Shown here piece by piece: positions 52,629 to 62,027 of a stretch of DNA of 64,000 bases. This stretch comes from Sulfurirhabdus sp043759595 (lineage in GTDB: Bacteria > Pseudomonadota > Gammaproteobacteria > Burkholderiales > SMCO01): the NCBI GenBank assembly GCA_043759595.1, contig JAYVLG010000077.1:1-64000 (forward strand), given 5' to 3'. Within the stretch, counting starts at the first letter, position 1, and each line of letters opens with the position of its first letter. The notes below the pieces were generated by a model. That model saw nothing but the letters and a program-made list of their open reading frames with translations, had not been told where the DNA came from and ran no database searches. The translations under genes were made by a program, and so were the position numbers.

Positions 52629-54534
52629 CGCTGTGTTCCTCTGCTGTAGCTGCAGCTTCGGTGGAAATTTTTGGTTCATTCGGCAGTTTGCCAAGCAAGT
52701 AAAAATCCATAACTTTTCGAGCGATAGGAGCGGCGGTGGAACCGCCATGTCCCCCATTTTCTACCAATACGGCTAACGCAATCTTTGGGTCGTCAGCAGG
52801 GGCATAGGCGATATAGAGCGCATGATCACGGTGGCGTTCCTGAACGCGGCTGGCTACATATTTTTCTGTTTGCTTGATGCCGACAACCTGTGCTGTGCCC
52901 GTTTTACCCGCTACAAGATAGGGTGTTTTGACCCAGGCAGCCACGGCAGTACCGCCTGGTCGATTGACATCGATCATGGCTTCTCTGACCAGCTTGAGAT
53001 TTTCCGGTTTGAAATCATATTGCTCAAGGGGAAATGAACTCGTATTTTTTATCAGATTGGATTTACTGTCCTGAATGGCTCTGACCAGACGCGGAGGAAA
53101 GAGTTCACCACTATTCGCAAGAAGTGATGTAGCGAAAGCAAGCTGTAGCGGTGTGGTTAATGTATATCCTTGCCCGATGCCCGTGATAACGGTTTCACCT
53201 GGAAACCATCGTTGTTTAAAACGCCTTTTTTTCCACTCTTGCGAGGCGAGTAAACCCGGTATTTCCCCATCAATATCAATGCCGGTTTTACTTCCCATGC
53301 CAAATTTTTTGATGAAGTTGTAGATGTTATCGATACCCATATCGTTTGCAAGACCGTAATAGTAGGTATCACAGGAAACCACGATGGATTTGCGCAGATC
53401 CACACTGCCGTGCCCCCCGGCTTTCCAGTCCCGATAACGGTGACTGCTACCGGGCAGCATGTAAAACCCAGGGTCACTAATGGTAGAGGAAGGGGTGCGC
53501 TTGCCTAGTTCCAGTCCTGCAAGCGCCATAAACGGTTTGAAAGTGGAACCGGGTGGATAGAGCCCCCTTAATGCCCGATTGTTGAGAGGTCTGTCTGGCG
53601 AGTTGTTGAGGGCATCCCAGCTGGCAGAGTCGATGCCATCGACAAATAAATTGGGGTCAAATCCAGGTTGGCTGACAAATGCGAGAATTTCGCCGTTATG
53701 CGGGTCGATTGCTACCATTGCGCCACGGAACTCGCCAAAAGCTTTTTCAGCGACGGCCTGTAAACGGGTGTCCATGGCGAGATAAACATTGTCACCTGAA
53801 ACAGCAGGCGTGCGACTCAGGGTTCTGATAGCCTTGCCACCGGAGTCAGTTTCTACTTGTTCAAATCCTGTAATGCCATGAAGTTGCTTTTCGTAACTTT
53901 GTTCAATGCCGATTTTGCCAATATGGTCGCTGCCCCGATAATTCGCAATTTCATCATTTTCTTCCAGTTTATCCAGATCCTTATCATTGATACGACCGAT
54001 ATAGCCGATAGCATGGGAAGCGAGCTCCGCTAACGGGTAATCCCTGAACAGGCGCGCTTTTATTTCTACGCCGGGGAAACGGTAACGGTTGACTGCAAAG
54101 CGGGCTATTTCAACTTCATTCAGGCGGGTCCGAATCGGCTGGCTTTCAAAGTTATGGCTTTCATCCAGCAGTTTTTTAAAACGCTTACGGTCTTTTGTGG
54201 TGATTTCGATGATTTTAGCGAGTTCATCAATAGTCGCCTCCAGTCCGTCAACTTTGCTGGGTGTAATTTCCAGCGTATAGGCGGAATAATTGTGCGCCAT
54301 TATGACGCCGTTTCTATCTAAAATCAGACCGCGGTTTGGGACAATGGGCACGATTGAGATTCGGTTGGCTTCTGCCAGTGTTTGATAATGGTTGTGTTGC
54401 GCGACCTGAACATAAAAAAAACGGCTCGCTAAAATCAAAAACAAAATGACAGCAAAGGCTCCGCCAACTGCCAATCGAATTCTGAAGGAGTGGAGTTCGA
54501 GTTTATGGTTTTTTAAGAATGTACGGTGCTTCAT
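52621..54534 (-). CDS. mrdA: Penicillin-binding protein 2
   Basis: This 637-residue class B transpeptidase cross-links peptidoglycan during elongation. It has an N-terminal membrane anchor (about 20-43), a pedestal domain, and transpeptidase motifs S330-TFK, S387-C-D and K544-T-G. The C-terminus is a short polar tail (AAATAEEHSDD). The gene lies 17 bp after mreD and overlaps rodA by 8 bp, giving the common mreBCD-mrdA-rodA order. Confidence 0.97.
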   Translation of the reverse strand: MKHRTFLKNHKLELHSFRIRLAVGGAFAVILFLILASRFFYVQVAQHNHYQTLAEANRISIVPIVPNRGLILDRNGVIMAHNYSAYTLEITPSKVDGLEATIDELAKIIEITTKDRKRFKKLLDESHNFESQPIRTRLNEVEIARFAVNRYRFPGVEIKARLFRDYPLAELASHAIGYIGRINDKDLDKLEENDEIANYRGSDHIGKIGIEQSYEKQLHGITGFEQVETDSGGKAIRTLSRTPAVSGDNVYLAMDTRLQAVAEKAFGEFRGAMVAIDPHNGEILAFVSQPGFDPNLFVDGIDSASWDALNNSPDRPLNNRALRGLYPPGSTFKPFMALAGLELGKRTPSSTISDPGFYMLPGSSHRYRDWKAGGHGSVDLRKSIVVSCDTYYYGLANDMGIDNIYNFIKKFGMGSKTGIDIDGEIPGLLASQEWKKRRFKQRWFPGETVITGIGQGYTLTTPLQLAFATSLLANSGELFPPRLVRAIQDSKSNLIKNTSSFPLEQYDFKPENLKLVREAMIDVNRPGGTAVAAWVKTPYLVAGKTGTAQVVGIKQTEKYVASRVQERHRDHALYIAYAPADDPKIALAVLVENGGHGGSTAAPIARKVMDFYLLGKLPNEPKISTEAAATAEEHSDD

Positions 54535-54551
54535 CCGGCTAGCTTCTTCAT

Positions 54552-55094
54552 CTAACGGGATGGCTGAACAGGAACACTGTTGTCTGGTTTATTTGTCCAG
54601 CGCTGCGGTTGTTGCAGTAAAAAGGAAACCGGTGGCCAAAGTAGCATGCCAGCCAGGCTGGGGAGGAAATAGCTCCATTCGACGTAAGGTACGCCAACAA
54701 TCAGACGGAAAAGAAGCAGTGTGAATTGCAGCAACAGCAGAATTGGAAATATATGCAGGGCTTGCTGCCACAATGGGAACATGAGCACGCGTCGATGCAG
54801 AATGAGCGCAGCAAAGGTTACTAGCGTATACGCCAGCGCATGTTGTCCGAACAGACTGCCGTCAGCAACATCCATCACCAGACCTAAAAACCAGGCGGTG
54901 CCCAACCCAATCTTGCGTGGCTGGTTGATACACCAGAATAGCAGGATAAGCACGATAAAATCTGGCCGGATCAAAAGTGAAAGTCCTTGCCAAGGCAACA
55001 GATTGAGCGTCAGACCAGCCAGCAGAGTGAAAAAAATGAATAGTCCACTCGCCGGAAGCAGGATTTCTTGCGTTTTGTTTGCGCGAGATGACAT
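54552..55094 (-). CDS. mreD: Rod shape-determining protein MreD
   Basis: This 180-residue inner-membrane protein has five or six hydrophobic segments and the family motifs ALGLVMDVADGSLFGQHAL-like (seen as FLGLVMDVADGSLFG) and LLLQFTLLLFRL. It links MreC and the synthases in the elongasome. The frame extends to 55172, overlapping mreC; ATG 55094 sits 1 bp after the mreC stop and has GGA seven bases upstream, so it is preferred. A start at 55118 is also possible. Confidence 0.94.
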   Translation of the reverse strand: MSSRANKTQEILLPASGLFIFFTLLAGLTLNLLPWQGLSLLIRPDFIVLILLFWCINQPRKIGLGTAWFLGLVMDVADGSLFGQHALAYTLVTFAALILHRRVLMFPLWQQALHIFPILLLLQFTLLLFRLIVGVPYVEWSYFLPSLAGMLLWPPVSFLLQQPQRWTNKPDNSVPVQPSR

Positions 55095-55095
55095 T

Positions 55096-56010
55096 TTATT
55101 TCCGCTTCTTGTGTTCATTGCTGACGTCTTGTTTGGATGCCGGTGATGTGGGCACGGGTGGAATGTGAGCAACAGGAATGGAGGAGCCGGCTAGTATCAG
55201 CACTTGTTTGTGTCGATCCACGCCGCCACTTGGCGTGCAGGTGATTTTAGCAAACGAATAAGCGGCATTACGCTCAATTTTTGTCACCGTTGCCACAGGC
55301 AAACCGGCGGGGTAAGTGCCATCTATTCCTGAAGTGACCAGTACATCCCCATTCTGGATATCGCCGTTGGCAGGCATGAAAGGAAGATCCAGCAAACCTT
55401 CCTGCCCAAACCCAACGACTATGACGCGTTGGCCGGTGCGTAAAATTTGCACAGGCACTGACTGGTTTTTGTCGGTCAATAACGTAATTTCACTACTGAA
55501 AGGGTAAGCACGAGTTACCTGACCGATCACGCCGATGTCATCCAGAACAGCATCTCCCGCAAGAATGTTATGGGCAGAGCCTTTATCAACAACGACTTTA
55601 CGCACAAATGGGTCATGGCTGCCATAGAGAATGTCTGCAACAACAGCTTTTTCACCATAGGTTTGCCGTGCACTGAAGAGTTTTCGAAGCTGCGCATTTT
55701 CTGCTTGCAAAGATTGAAGTCGTTGCAATTGGGATGCGTTAACCAATTGTTGTTGCTTCAGGGTAAGATTTTCACTTTGCAACAGGGCTTGTGTAACAAA
55801 GAAACCACTGACGCGGTCGAAAAGCTCTACAGGGCTGTTAGCTAGTCGCTGTAAGGGGTAAATAATGACGGAAAGCGATTGACGGACAGTACCCAAGTAT
55901 TTGAAATGGGCATCTGTGACCATTAATACAACGGAAATAAAGGCGAAAAAGCTTAAGCGCGCTAAAAGGCTGGGGCCGCGATTAAAAAATTGTGGAGGTT
56001 GATATTCCAT
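55096..56010 (-). CDS. mreC: Rod shape-determining protein MreC
   Basis: This 304-residue bitopic protein has one transmembrane segment (about 18-35), a periplasmic coiled coil (about 75-112) and two beta-barrel domains with GIDGTYPAGLPVATVT. It activates the RodA-PBP2 synthase. It follows mreB by 162 bp, an unusually long gap that contains an inverted repeat at 56033-56084. The C-terminus is a Pro/Ser-rich tail ending in NEHKKRK. Confidence 0.96.
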   Translation of the reverse strand: MEYQPPQFFNRGPSLLARLSFFAFISVVLMVTDAHFKYLGTVRQSLSVIIYPLQRLANSPVELFDRVSGFFVTQALLQSENLTLKQQQLVNASQLQRLQSLQAENAQLRKLFSARQTYGEKAVVADILYGSHDPFVRKVVVDKGSAHNILAGDAVLDDIGVIGQVTRAYPFSSEITLLTDKNQSVPVQILRTGQRVIVVGFGQEGLLDLPFMPANGDIQNGDVLVTSGIDGTYPAGLPVATVTKIERNAAYSFAKITCTPSGGVDRHKQVLILAGSSIPVAHIPPVPTSPASKQDVSNEHKKRK

Positions 56011-56032
56011 TCGTTCAGTGTTTCGATGATTT

Positions 56033-56084
56033 CCTGTTCAGGTTGAATGTGTATTCAAAAATAATGAATTTTAACCTGAACAGG
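56033..56084 (-). repeat. Inverted repeat in the mreB-mreC gap
   Basis: CCTGTTCAGGTT (56033-56044) and its perfect 12-bp complement AACCTGAACAGG (56073-56084) are separated by 28 bp. The transcript between mreB and mreC would form a hairpin. No long T-run follows on the - strand, so a simple terminator is not clear; a processing site or a dimeric protein-binding site is equally possible. Confidence 0.55.
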
Positions 56085-56172
56085 GAACACGAGACCACAT
56101 AGCTGCTCCCGCCTTCGCTTAAATCATTTTGTAGTTATTAACAAATCAGTGTCTTAATCAACGTTAAATGAA

Positions 56173-57216
56173 TCAATCGTTGGTGAATACCGTGCCCAAT
56201 TTGTCCATTTCTTCCAGTGCGCGACCGGAACCGCGCACCACGCAGGTAAGCGGATCTTCAGCAACAATTACAGGTAAACCGGTTTCTTCCATCAACAGCC
56301 GATCCAGATCACGTAATAACGCGCCACCACCGGTTAGAACCATGCCTTTTTCAGCGATGTCAGCACCCAGTTCAGGCGGCGTTTGTTCCAATGCGGATTT
56401 TACAGCACTGACAATGCTGTTGAGCGGATCGGTCAGTGCTTCCAGAATTTCGTTGCTGGATATCGTGAAGCTGCGGGGAATACCTTCGGCCAGATTGCGT
56501 CCCTTGACTTCCAGTTCCCTTACTTCGGAACCGGGGAAGGCTGAACCAATATGTTTCTTGATTTGTTCTGCGGTGGATTCGCCAATTAACATACCGTAAT
56601 TGCGACGGATGTAGTTGATGATGGATTCATCGAACTTGTCGCCGCCGACGCGTACTGAAGCCGCATACACAATGCCACCCAGAGAAATGACGCCAACTTC
56701 AGTGGTGCCGCCGCCAATATCCACGACCATGGAACCGGTTGCTTCGGCAACAGGCAAATCAGCACCAATTGCTGCCGCCATAGGCTCTTCAATCAGAAAT
56801 ACCTGTCTTGCACCTGCACCAATGGCAGATTCGCGAATGGCACGACGTTCTACCTGGGTAGAGCCGCATGGCACGCAGATAATGATGCGAGGACTGGGGC
56901 TAAGCAAGCGTGAATCATGAATTTTTTTGATGAAATACTTCAACATCTGTTCAGTGATGGTGAAATCTGCGATCACGCCATCTTTCATGGGGCGGATGGC
57001 TGTAATATTGCCTGGGGTGCGCCCAAGCATCTGTTTTGCCTCAAGGCCTACTGCCTGAATGGTTTTTTTGCCGCTGGGACCGCCTTCCTGGCGAATGGCG
57101 ACAACAGAGGGTTCATCAAGCACAATACCCTTGCCGCGCACATAAATTAGTGTGTTAGCCGTACCCAGGTCAATTGCCAAGTCATTGGAAAAATAACCAC
57201 GTAAAAATCCGAACAT
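56173..57216 (-). CDS. mreB: Rod shape-determining protein MreB
   Basis: This 347-residue bacterial actin has FLRGYFSNDLAIDLGTANT at the N-terminus (phosphate 1), MVVDIGGGTTEVG (phosphate 2) and MVLTGGGALLRDLD (adenosine loop). It forms membrane-bound filaments that direct elongasome movement. It is the first gene of the leftward cell-wall operon, with AGGA ten bases before ATG 57216, and diverges from gatC. Confidence 0.98.
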   Translation of the reverse strand: MFGFLRGYFSNDLAIDLGTANTLIYVRGKGIVLDEPSVVAIRQEGGPSGKKTIQAVGLEAKQMLGRTPGNITAIRPMKDGVIADFTITEQMLKYFIKKIHDSRLLSPSPRIIICVPCGSTQVERRAIRESAIGAGARQVFLIEEPMAAAIGADLPVAEATGSMVVDIGGGTTEVGVISLGGIVYAASVRVGGDKFDESIINYIRRNYGMLIGESTAEQIKKHIGSAFPGSEVRELEVKGRNLAEGIPRSFTISSNEILEALTDPLNSIVSAVKSALEQTPPELGADIAEKGMVLTGGGALLRDLDRLLMEETGLPVIVAEDPLTCVVRGSGRALEEMDKLGTVFTND

Positions 57217-57306
57217 AATAAGAAAGTCCTGCTGGAATGCTGCGTCAAATAAATGAAATATGATAACCTATTATGGTTAAAGGTTTAAGCACTATAGGTG
57301 AAATTT
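57217..57306. promoter_or_regulatory. Divergent mreB/gatC promoter region
   Basis: These 90 bp must drive both the cell-wall operon and gatCAB. TAACC-6-GGTTA (57264-57279) forms a small palindrome centred in the region, with TATGAT-like boxes around it. AGG at 57296-57298 is the ribosome-binding site that favours the gatC ATG at 57307. I cannot place exact promoters. Confidence 0.5.
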
Positions 57307-57594
57307 ATGTCATTGACGCTTGTTGATGTGAAACGCATCGCACATCTTGCCCGTATTGAGGTGGATGAAAAAGAAGCCGAAAGTATGTTGGCGCAGCTTT
57401 ACGGTATTTTTAATTTGATCGAAGAAATGCAAGCTGTAAACACGTCCGGAGTTGAGCCCATGTCTCATTCTCAGGATCTTGTACAGCGTATGCGCGACGA
57501 TATTGTGACAGAAACCGATCAGCGCGAACTGTTTCAGTCCATCGCGCCAAAAGTAGAAGACGGATTGTATCTGGTTCCGAAAGTAATCGAATAA
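57307..57594 (+). CDS. gatC: Asp-tRNA(Asn)/Glu-tRNA(Gln) amidotransferase subunit GatC
   Basis: This 95-residue subunit stabilises GatA and wraps around the GatAB interface. VKRIAHLARIEVDE and VEPMSHSQDLVQRMRDD are the family signatures. A GTG at 57298 could add three residues, but it overlaps the AGG ribosome-binding site that serves ATG 57307. It lies 95 bp before gatA and diverges from mreB, a common betaproteobacterial arrangement. Confidence 0.95.
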   Translation: MSLTLVDVKRIAHLARIEVDEKEAESMLAQLYGIFNLIEEMQAVNTSGVEPMSHSQDLVQRMRDDIVTETDQRELFQSIAPKVEDGLYLVPKVIE

Positions 57595-57689
57595 TCACGT
57601 TTCAGGCAATATTTGGAAAGGCCTTCCTGGTAGTTCTGTCGGGGAGACTTTGATTAGAATGCACGAACTGACCATTACAAAGCCATAAT

Positions 57690-59144
57690 ATGTTGAATTT
57701 AAGTCTTAAACAACTGGCAGAAAAACTTGCCAGCAAGCAAGTTTCAAGTGTCGAAATGACGCAGGAATTTCTGAACCGGATTAAAACGTTAAACCCCGTG
57801 TATAACGCTTTTGTGACGGTCAATGAAGAAGCAACCCTGAATCAGGCGAGACACGCCGATGAAGCTATTGCAGCAGGCAAGGGGAGCTTGCTTACTGGTA
57901 TTCCGATTGCCCACAAGGATATTTTTTGTGCCAAAAGCTGGCGCACGACTTGCGGTTCGAAAATGCTGTCAAATTTTGTGTCTCCATACGATGCGCATGT
58001 GATCGAGCGTTTTGGTCAGGCTGGAACAGTTAACTTGGGCAAGACCAACATGGATGAGTTTGCCATGGGGTCGTCCAACGAAACTTCCCATTTTGGCCCG
58101 GTGAAAAATCCGTGGGATGTGAGTGCGGTGCCAGGTGGCAGTTCCGGGGGCTCGGCGGCGGCAGTCGCAGCTCGTTTGTGCCCTGCTGCAACTGGGACTG
58201 ATACAGGGGGCTCCATACGGCAGCCTGCTGCTTTATGCGGTATTTCCGGCATTAAACCAACGTATGGTCTGGTGTCGCGATATGGCATGATCGCTTTTGC
58301 TTCTTCCCTCGATCAGGGTGGGCCCATGGCCAGAAGTGCGGAAGATCTGGCTTTGATGCTCAATGTCATGGTCGGGTTTGATGAACGTGATTCCACCAGC
58401 TTACAGCGTGATAAAGAAGATTATGCGCAAACGCTGGATCAACCCCTTAAAGGCCTGAAAGTGGGTCTGCCAAAAGAATATTTTGCTGAGGGTTTGAGCG
58501 CAGACGTGGGGCGTGCTGTGCAGGCTGCAATAGATGAATACCGCAAACTGGGTGCAGAAATGGTGGAAATCAGTCTGCCCAATACCCGTTTGTCCATTCC
58601 GGTTTACTATGTACTGGCACCTGCAGAAGCGTCCAGTAATCTGTCACGGTATGATGGTGTTCGCTATGGTTACCGCGCACCAGAGTACACAGACTTGATG
58701 GATATGTACAAAAAAACCCGCGCTCAGGGATTTGGTACTGAAGTGAAGCGCCGCATCATGATTGGCGCGTATGTTTTGTCCCATGGCTACTATGATGCAT
58801 ATTACTTGCAAGCGCAAAAAATTCGGCGGTTGATTGCTCAGGATTTTACGGATGCCTTCAAGCAGTGCGATATCATTATGGGTCCCACAGCGCCAACTAC
58901 CGCCTTTAATCTGGGTGAAAAAGGTGCAGATCCGATACAGATGTATTTGTCGGATATTTATACGATTGCGGTTAATTTGGCCGGTTTGCCTGGCATGTCG
59001 ATTCCTGCCGGATTTGGAGACGATGGTCGCCCGGTTGGATTACAGATTATCGGTAATTATTTTTCCGAAGCAAAGATGCTCAATGTAGCCCACCAGTATC
59101 AACTCGCTACAGACTGGCATCAGCGGAAACCGCGAGGAATTTGA
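57690..59144 (+). CDS. gatA: Asp-tRNA(Asn)/Glu-tRNA(Gln) amidotransferase subunit GatA
   Basis: This 484-residue amidase-signature enzyme releases ammonia from glutamine for transamidation of misacylated tRNA. The triad is Lys76 (AHKD), Ser151 (PGGSSGGSAAA) and Ser175 (TDTGGSIRQPA). Length and motifs are canonical. It suggests that Asn-tRNA or Gln-tRNA is made by the indirect route in this organism. The ribosome-binding site before ATG 57690 is weak, so translation may depend on gatC. Confidence 0.98.
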   Translation: MLNLSLKQLAEKLASKQVSSVEMTQEFLNRIKTLNPVYNAFVTVNEEATLNQARHADEAIAAGKGSLLTGIPIAHKDIFCAKSWRTTCGSKMLSNFVSPYDAHVIERFGQAGTVNLGKTNMDEFAMGSSNETSHFGPVKNPWDVSAVPGGSSGGSAAAVAARLCPAATGTDTGGSIRQPAALCGISGIKPTYGLVSRYGMIAFASSLDQGGPMARSAEDLALMLNVMVGFDERDSTSLQRDKEDYAQTLDQPLKGLKVGLPKEYFAEGLSADVGRAVQAAIDEYRKLGAEMVEISLPNTRLSIPVYYVLAPAEASSNLSRYDGVRYGYRAPEYTDLMDMYKKTRAQGFGTEVKRRIMIGAYVLSHGYYDAYYLQAQKIRRLIAQDFTDAFKQCDIIMGPTAPTTAFNLGEKGADPIQMYLSDIYTIAVNLAGLPGMSIPAGFGDDGRPVGLQIIGNYFSEAKMLNVAHQYQLATDWHQRKPRGI

Positions 59145-59236
59145 GATAAAGCGTAAGTTGCAGATTGCATGGAGATGAACCCGGTTCGTTCTTTGCTGAT
59201 CTGCCAGCTGTGTGAAATATAAAAGGGTTTGTCATT

Positions 59237-60670
59237 ATGCAATGGGAAATAGTAATCGGGCTGGAAGTTCACTCCCAGCTTTCCACGCAGTCCAAGATTT
59301 TCTCAGGGGCACCGACGGCTTATGGTGCTGCACCAAATACGCAGGCTTGTGCTGTTGATCTGGCTTTACCTGGTGTGTTGCCGGTACTGAATCGCGGCGC
59401 GGTGGAGCGAGCAATCAAGTTTGGTCTGGCGGTGGGGGCAACAGTCAACCGACGTTCAATTTTTGCCAGAAAAAATTATTTTTACCCGGATTTGCCAAAG
59501 GGTTACCAGATCAGTCAGTTTGAAATCCCTGTTGTTTCAGGTGGTTCGGTCATGATTCGAGTGGGTGAGAGTGAAAAGTCCATTCGTTTGACCCGTGCTC
59601 ATTTGGAAGAAGATGCTGGAAAATCCCTGCATGAGGATTTTCAGGGCATGACAGGTATTGATCTGAATCGCGCCTGTACGCCATTGCTGGAAATCGTCTC
59701 TGAGCCTGACATGCGTAGCGCCCAGGAAGCCGTGGCTTATGCTAAAACGCTGCACTCCCTTGTGCGCTATCTGGAAATTTGCGATGGGAATATGCAGGAG
59801 GGTTCTTTCCGCTGTGACGCCAATGTGTCTGTTCGTCCAGTGGGGGTAGAAACTCTCGGAACACGATGTGAGATAAAAAATCTGAATTCATTTCGCTTCC
59901 TTGAGAAGGCGATTGAGTACGAAGCCCGACGTCAGATTGAAATTCTGGAAGATGGCGGAACGATCAAGCAGCAAACGCGCCTTTATGATTCTGATAAAGA
60001 TGAGACTCGCGCAATGCGCTCCAAAGAAGACTCGGAAGACTACCGCTATTTCCCCGATCCGGATTTGCTGCCTGTGGAAATTTCAGAGGAATGGCTGGAA
60101 CAAATGCGTGCAACTTTGCCTGAGTTGCCTGAAGCAAAGCGCATTCGCTTCATGAGCGAGTATGCCCTGCCAGCCTATGATGCGGCCGTATTGACTGTCT
60201 CCAGAGAAGTGGCGATTTATTTTGAAGAGGCTCAGAACGGTTTTGGCGGCGAAGCAAAGCTGTGCGCAAACTGGATTATGGGTGATGTCAGCGCAGCACT
60301 GAACAAAGAATCCCTTGAGATTACGGATAGCCACGTGAATAGCGCGCAACTGGCCGGATTGTTGAAACGAATTGCGGATGGCACCATTTCCGGGAAAATT
60401 GCCAAGGAAGTATTTGATGCAATGTGGAACGGTGAAGGAGATGCCGATACCATCATCGAAGCCAAAGGCCTGAAACAAATATCTGATTCATCGGCAATTG
60501 AAAAGCTGGTAGATGATATTATTGCGCAAAACCCGGAACAGGTTGCTGAGTATCGCGGCGGGAAAGAAAAAGTGTATGGTTTCTTCGTTGGTCTGGCAAT
60601 GAAAGCCAGCAAAGGAAAGGCTAACCCCGCGCAGCTGAATGAGATTCTGAAGCGAAAATTAGCGGGTTAA
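59237..60670 (+). CDS. gatB: Asp-tRNA(Asn)/Glu-tRNA(Gln) amidotransferase subunit GatB
   Basis: This 477-residue subunit activates the tRNA-bound Asp or Glu with ATP and amidates it using ammonia from GatA. Signatures are WEIVIGLEVHSQL, KNYFYPDLPKGYQISQ, RADANVSVR-like RCDANVSVR, and a C-terminal YqeY-type tail (KASKGKANPAQLNEILKRKL). It closes the gatCAB operon; a weak hairpin follows before the convergent DUF4124 gene. Confidence 0.98.
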   Translation: MQWEIVIGLEVHSQLSTQSKIFSGAPTAYGAAPNTQACAVDLALPGVLPVLNRGAVERAIKFGLAVGATVNRRSIFARKNYFYPDLPKGYQISQFEIPVVSGGSVMIRVGESEKSIRLTRAHLEEDAGKSLHEDFQGMTGIDLNRACTPLLEIVSEPDMRSAQEAVAYAKTLHSLVRYLEICDGNMQEGSFRCDANVSVRPVGVETLGTRCEIKNLNSFRFLEKAIEYEARRQIEILEDGGTIKQQTRLYDSDKDETRAMRSKEDSEDYRYFPDPDLLPVEISEEWLEQMRATLPELPEAKRIRFMSEYALPAYDAAVLTVSREVAIYFEEAQNGFGGEAKLCANWIMGDVSAALNKESLEITDSHVNSAQLAGLLKRIADGTISGKIAKEVFDAMWNGEGDADTIIEAKGLKQISDSSAIEKLVDDIIAQNPEQVAEYRGGKEKVYGFFVGLAMKASKGKANPAQLNEILKRKLAG

Positions 60671-60689
60671 CAATGCCATGACTGACCGT

Positions 60690-60708
60690 CAGCTGCAAGT
60701 GCAAGCTG
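60690..60708. terminator. Candidate bidirectional terminator hairpin
   Basis: CAGC-TGCA, a two-base loop and TGCA-A-GCTG form an eight-pair stem with one bulge between the convergent gatB and DUF4124 genes. Only a short T-rich tail follows on the + strand, so intrinsic termination is uncertain. Confidence 0.3.
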
Positions 60709-60721
60709 GCGGCCGATTTGT

Positions 60722-61336
60722 TTAGGGCGCCGTAGAGAGCTTTTTTAATTCACGGTAGTGTTGTTTCTCTGTTTCAAACTTTGCCCGGATGGATTGTTTT
60801 TCCTGCTCATTCTGTTTGATCGATTCGTTTAACGTATTAATGGACTGCTCATTCTGCTTGATATCGTCTGCCAGATACGGCGGGATAGGTTTGCCGCGCT
60901 TTTGAATCGAATCAGCGTTTTTACGGAGTTCAGCGAGCTTCGCCTTCTCCGCTTTGATACGTGTGTTCGTCCCCGCTATAGCCGCATCAACTTGTAACAA
61001 GTTACGATCACGGGCCATATCAATTTCTTTCTCATTGCTGTAAGAATTGAGTAGCGCTGTATCTTTGCGTTTTTGCTCCAGTGCGGTACGTGCATCCAGT
61101 TTTTCTTTTTCAGCAGCTGCAGCTTTGGCATCCAGCTGTTCCTGAGTTAACGCACCATCGGTTTTATGGATTACCATACCGCGTTTGTTCAGTTCGGTAT
61201 TGCCTTGATTGCTGTATTGGGGAGGGATAGAGTCACCGTAATGAATGGCGCCTTTTTCATCCACCCACTTGAACATTTTCGCAGAGACCGGCTGGCTGAT
61301 CAGCATGGCAACAATAATCGCAGTAAGGTAACGCAT
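60722..61336 (-). CDS. DUF4124 domain-containing protein
   Basis: This 204-residue exported protein has a signal peptide (cleavage near VSA-KMF), a DUF4124 domain (FKWVDEKGAIHYGDSIPPQY, about 22-45), and a long charged coiled-coil region from about 65 to the end. It is probably periplasmic. The family is widespread in proteobacteria but its function is unknown. It lies 21 bp downstream of pyrE and is likely co-transcribed. Confidence 0.88.
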   Translation of the reverse strand: MRYLTAIIVAMLISQPVSAKMFKWVDEKGAIHYGDSIPPQYSNQGNTELNKRGMVIHKTDGALTQEQLDAKAAAAEKEKLDARTALEQKRKDTALLNSYSNEKEIDMARDRNLLQVDAAIAGTNTRIKAEKAKLAELRKNADSIQKRGKPIPPYLADDIKQNEQSINTLNESIKQNEQEKQSIRAKFETEKQHYRELKKLSTAP

Positions 61337-61357
61337 TAGAATAAACTCTCCTTGGTG

Positions 61358-61996
61358 TTAAATGCCGTATGAGGCTCTATAGGCAGAAACTGCTTGCAAG
61401 TTTTGTGCCATTTCCGGGTTGTCCTGTAAATATTCCAGCAGATTGTCCAATGAGGCGATGCTGATAACCGGAATGTCGTAGCTCTGTGTGACTTCCTGTA
61501 CAGCAGAAAGTTCACCACTGCCCCGCTCCATCCTGTCCAGTGCAATGACTACGCCACAAGGGGTTGCCTGGTTTGCACGAATCAATTCAACCGACTCCCT
61601 GACAGAAGTGCCAGCCGAGATCACATCATCGATGATGAGTATGCGGCCTTTGAGCGGTGCACCAACGATATTGCCGCCTTCACCATGGTCTTTGGTTTCT
61701 TTTCGGTTGTAACTGAACGGCACATTGTGACCATTTTCGGCAAGCGCCATGGCTGTTGCAGCCGCAAGGGGAATGCCTTTATAAGCCGGGCCGAACAGCA
61801 CATCAAATTCCAGTTTCGCGGAAAGGATGGCTTTAGCGTAAAATTGCGCTAGCTGACGCAAAGATTCACCATCACTGAATAAGCCGGCATTAAAAAAATA
61901 GGGGGACATGCGTCCCGCTTTGGTTTTAAATTCACCAAAGCACAGAACGTTGCGATTGACCGCGAATTGAATAAAGTCTTGTCTAAAATCAGACAT
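61358..61996 (-). CDS. pyrE: Orotate phosphoribosyltransferase
   Basis: This 212-residue enzyme makes OMP from orotate and PRPP in pyrimidine synthesis. The PRPP loop ILIIDDVISAGTS (119-131) and the flexible catalytic loop NRKETKDHGEGG (97-108) are intact, and GRMSPYFFNAGLF binds orotate. It diverges from the exodeoxyribonuclease III gene with only 31 bp between the start codons, so each promoter must overlap the other gene. Confidence 0.97.
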   Translation of the reverse strand: MSDFRQDFIQFAVNRNVLCFGEFKTKAGRMSPYFFNAGLFSDGESLRQLAQFYAKAILSAKLEFDVLFGPAYKGIPLAAATAMALAENGHNVPFSYNRKETKDHGEGGNIVGAPLKGRILIIDDVISAGTSVRESVELIRANQATPCGVVIALDRMERGSGELSAVQEVTQSYDIPVISIASLDNLLEYLQDNPEMAQNLQAVSAYRASYGI

Positions 61997-62027
61997 GGTT
62001 TGCCTTTTTTGTTACTGGGAGAGAGAG

